Positions 5,623 through 7,091 of a stretch of DNA of 7,091 nucleotides are shown here, in pieces; the first letter of the stretch is position 1, and each line of letters opens with the position of its first letter. Origin of the DNA: Promethearchaeota archaeon (GTDB lineage: Archaea > Asgardarchaeota > Lokiarchaeia > Sigyniarchaeales > SOKP01); contig DXJM01000401.1 in the NCBI GenBank assembly GCA_019057355.1, positions 1 to 7,091 on the forward strand, given 5' to 3'. A program made the translations under genes and the position numbers. The notes under the pieces are model-generated. The model saw only the letters and a list, made by a program, of their open reading frames with translations, made no database searches and was not told where the DNA came from.

Positions 5623-6993
5623 TTAGACCGAACTAAACTCCGTTTTCTTAGTTCCAAACAGGCCTAAAGCTTCTGATAATTCTTTATGTCCCTTATCTTT
5701 CGCATACTGTTTCACGGGAATTCTTTCCATTGCAGCATCTATAGCTTGTCTAAACGCCTTAGCACCCGCTATGGGACCGCTTGGATGGGCATGAATTCCC
5801 CCTCCACTACCGATCATTATGTTAGGACCGAGATCTTGCATGACTTTTTCTACAATGCCTACTGTAATTCCTCCACTTGGCATGGGCATTGTTGCCTTGA
5901 TGTGAGGGGCATTTCCCATAGGCATGACCATTTGTCTTGCGGTTTCTATGAACCTATCACCCATCGTTGGTGCCTTACCGTAGGGGGCGGGATGGACTAT
6001 AAAATCACATCCTGCGAGCCTTCCAAACTTCCCCAAGATGAGAGGGCTAGATATACCACTCAATGGATCTTGATAGAATGCTCCTGCAAGATCCATATGT
6101 CCTAAAATGGGTACTTTTACTGAAGGATCTTCTGCTAATTTTCTCATTGCAGAATACCCAACTGAGATGTGATTAACCATCAATGCATTAGCACCATGTT
6201 CTTGAACAATGTCAGCTAATTCAAACATTCTTTCGACCCTATCAGTAATATTAATGGTATAGAGCGTTTTTTCTCCCTTTTCGGAATCTGCTTTATCAAG
6301 GGCTTCCATGAACTTGGTTACTCTTTCAGTTATGGGATTGAATCCGACATCAGCAATCAACTCGTCATCTTTAATCACGTCGCAACCACCCACCGCTGCT
6401 TGATATGCAAGTTCTGCTCCAACCTCCGGACCTGTATAAACACATGGTTTAATCATATTATTCAAAAGTGGTCTTTCTTTTACACCAAGGAGCTTTCTCG
6501 TGCCCATATCTCCAAATTTTGGACCCTTGAATTCTTTTAGAAATTCCTTGGGAAACCTGATATCTACCAGCTTGATAGGCCCTGCCATGGAGATGTTGCC
6601 ATAAATCGTCGTGAATAACATGGGAAATTGAGGCTTAAAATTCAATGGAAATGCTACTTGAACGCAATAATGGTAGTTCTTAGGACTATCAAAAAGTTGC
6701 TCGGCACCATCGTATTCAAAATCCGGAATTCTCCACCATCCTATGACTTTTGCAACATGCTTTCTTCTCGTTTCGGGAGTTTCAGCAGGTACGGGAATGA
6801 AAGTACCCGTTGATTGTTCGATACATATAGCCTGCATCATGTAAAATGCATCCATTTTACGCGGAAGCATTGCAATATATGTAGCAATTATATGATTTTC
6901 ATAGTCAATATCCTCAGGTAAAGCATTCGGTCGCGAGCGAAATTCATTTGCTATATCTAGGGAACACTTTTCCCAATTAATTTTTTCATCCAT
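5623..6993 (-). CDS. RuBisCO-like protein (form IV type), MtnW/YkrW-related
   Basis: A 456-residue RuBisCO large-chain homologue of normal length, with N-terminal domain about 30-150 and TIM barrel about 170-430. Retained positions (spinach numbering in brackets): Glu59 (E60), Thr64 (T65), Asn133 (N123), Lys182 (K175), the KDDE segment 208-211 (K201, D203, E204) that binds magnesium after lysine carbamylation, Lys340 (K334, same ten-residue spacing from a conserved Asp), SGG 373-375 and GGG 397-399. Changed: Phe65 (W66), Met180 (T173), Cys184 (K177); no clear R295 counterpart. The barrel stretch around MVN 272-274, GHMDLAGAF, LILGKFGRLAG and HPAPYGK matches enolase-type RLPs. It is therefore unlikely to fix CO2 and more likely enolises or isomerises a phosphorylated keto-sugar or thio-sugar; the reaction is unknown. 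It is first in the operon, ATG at 6991-6993, with no clear Shine-Dalgarno. Confidence 0.9.
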   Translation of the reverse strand: MDEKINWEKCSLDIANEFRSRPNALPEDIDYENHIIATYIAMLPRKMDAFYMMQAICIEQSTGTFIPVPAETPETRRKHVAKVIGWWRIPDFEYDGAEQLFDSPKNYHYCVQVAFPLNFKPQFPMLFTTIYGNISMAGPIKLVDIRFPKEFLKEFKGPKFGDMGTRKLLGVKERPLLNNMIKPCVYTGPEVGAELAYQAAVGGCDVIKDDELIADVGFNPITERVTKFMEALDKADSEKGEKTLYTINITDRVERMFELADIVQEHGANALMVNHISVGYSAMRKLAEDPSVKVPILGHMDLAGAFYQDPLSGISSPLILGKFGRLAGCDFIVHPAPYGKAPTMGDRFIETARQMVMPMGNAPHIKATMPMPSGGITVGIVEKVMQDLGPNIMIGSGGGIHAHPSGPIAGAKAFRQAIDAAMERIPVKQYAKDKGHKELSEALGLFGTKKTEFSSV

Positions 6994-7008
6994 TTTTTCT
7001 CAACTCAT

Positions 7009-7020
7009 AATTATTTTAAT
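7009..7020 (-). promoter_or_regulatory. TATA-like box of the RLP operon
   Basis: On the minus strand ATTAAAATAATT is centred about 22 bases before the ATG ending at 6993, which would give a leaderless or nearly leaderless transcript. The adjoining CTATTGATTAAA word (7015-7026) differs by one base from an arm of the inverted repeat at the left end of the window. Confidence 0.35.
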
Positions 7021-7026
7021 CAATAG

Positions 7027-7091
7027 ATCAAACTAAAATACAACATTTGAAAATTTTAGTTTTAGTAACTGACTAATAATAATATATTCAA
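7027..7091. other. AT-rich edge with no feature seen
   Basis: These 65 bases upstream of the RLP operon contain short A/T repeats (TTTTAGTTTTAG at 7055-7066, AATAATAATATA near the end) but no ORF or structured element that I can support. Confidence 0.3.

Noticed and set aside
5686..6105. Plus-strand open frame opposite the RLP gene (and another at 6628-6813)
   Set aside because: Both are antisense to conserved RLP sequence and show no domain of their own.
5623..6993. CO2-fixing form III RuBisCO
   Set aside because: K177 is Cys, no counterpart of Arg295 is seen, and the barrel signature is enolase-like, although loop-6 Lys is present.
5623..6993. Assignment as MtnW of methionine salvage
   Set aside because: No mtnA, mtnX, mtnD or MtnE-type gene is in the window and the loop-6 residue differs, so a gene symbol would be unsupported.
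1..7091. tRNA, rRNA, CRISPR array, transposase or complete insertion sequence
   Set aside because: Read on both strands, with no cloverleaf, regularly spaced repeats or transposase motifs noticed. The 16-bp inverted repeat alone is not enough for a mobile element.

Overview
The window looks like a piece of an AT-rich archaeal chromosome, possibly Asgard (Lokiarchaeia-like); the lineage is inferred and cannot be proven from 7 kb. Supporting signs are AT-rich TATA-like boxes about 20-30 bases upstream of several starts (some genes look leaderless or short-leadered), strong GGTGA-type Shine-Dalgarno sites at others, oligo-T terminators, a helix-hairpin-helix/zinc-ribbon protein, a sirtuin, and a RuBisCO-like protein (RLP). 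No rRNA, tRNA, CRISPR array or transposase was seen.

Layout. (1) 1-809: a seven-helix membrane protein preceded by a perfect 16-bp inverted repeat that encloses its probable TATA box. (2) 988-2100: a small HhH/zinc-ribbon protein (+) converging, with a 6-base gap, on a Sir2-type NAD-dependent deacylase (-). (3) 2101-3538: a divergent promoter region and a GNAT-type acyltransferase (+). Its reading frame extends well upstream of the first conventional start codon, behind a strong Shine-Dalgarno site, but with no ATG, GTG or TTG there. (4) 3539-4147: an AT-rich spacer with two hairpin/T-run structures, a possible 46-residue ORF, and an oligo-T terminator for the next operon. (5) 4148-6993: a two-gene minus-strand operon, RLP first and then a PLP-dependent class III aminotransferase of the glutamate-1-semialdehyde aminomutase type. 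Short hand counts suggest this operon is more GC-rich than the membrane protein and GNAT genes.

How the genes may work together. The RLP/aminotransferase pair is the most interesting unit. The RLP keeps the metal-binding Lys-Asp-Asp-Glu segment and a loop-6 lysine, but has Cys for the second lysine of the KPK motif. Its C-terminal barrel otherwise resembles the enolase-type RLPs (MtnW/YkrW). Next to a non-MtnE aminotransferase, this suggests an RLP-dependent enolisation or isomerisation pathway that is neither the Calvin cycle nor classical methionine salvage. The Sir2/GNAT pair is a plausible protein acylation/deacylation couple, but only adjacency supports that.
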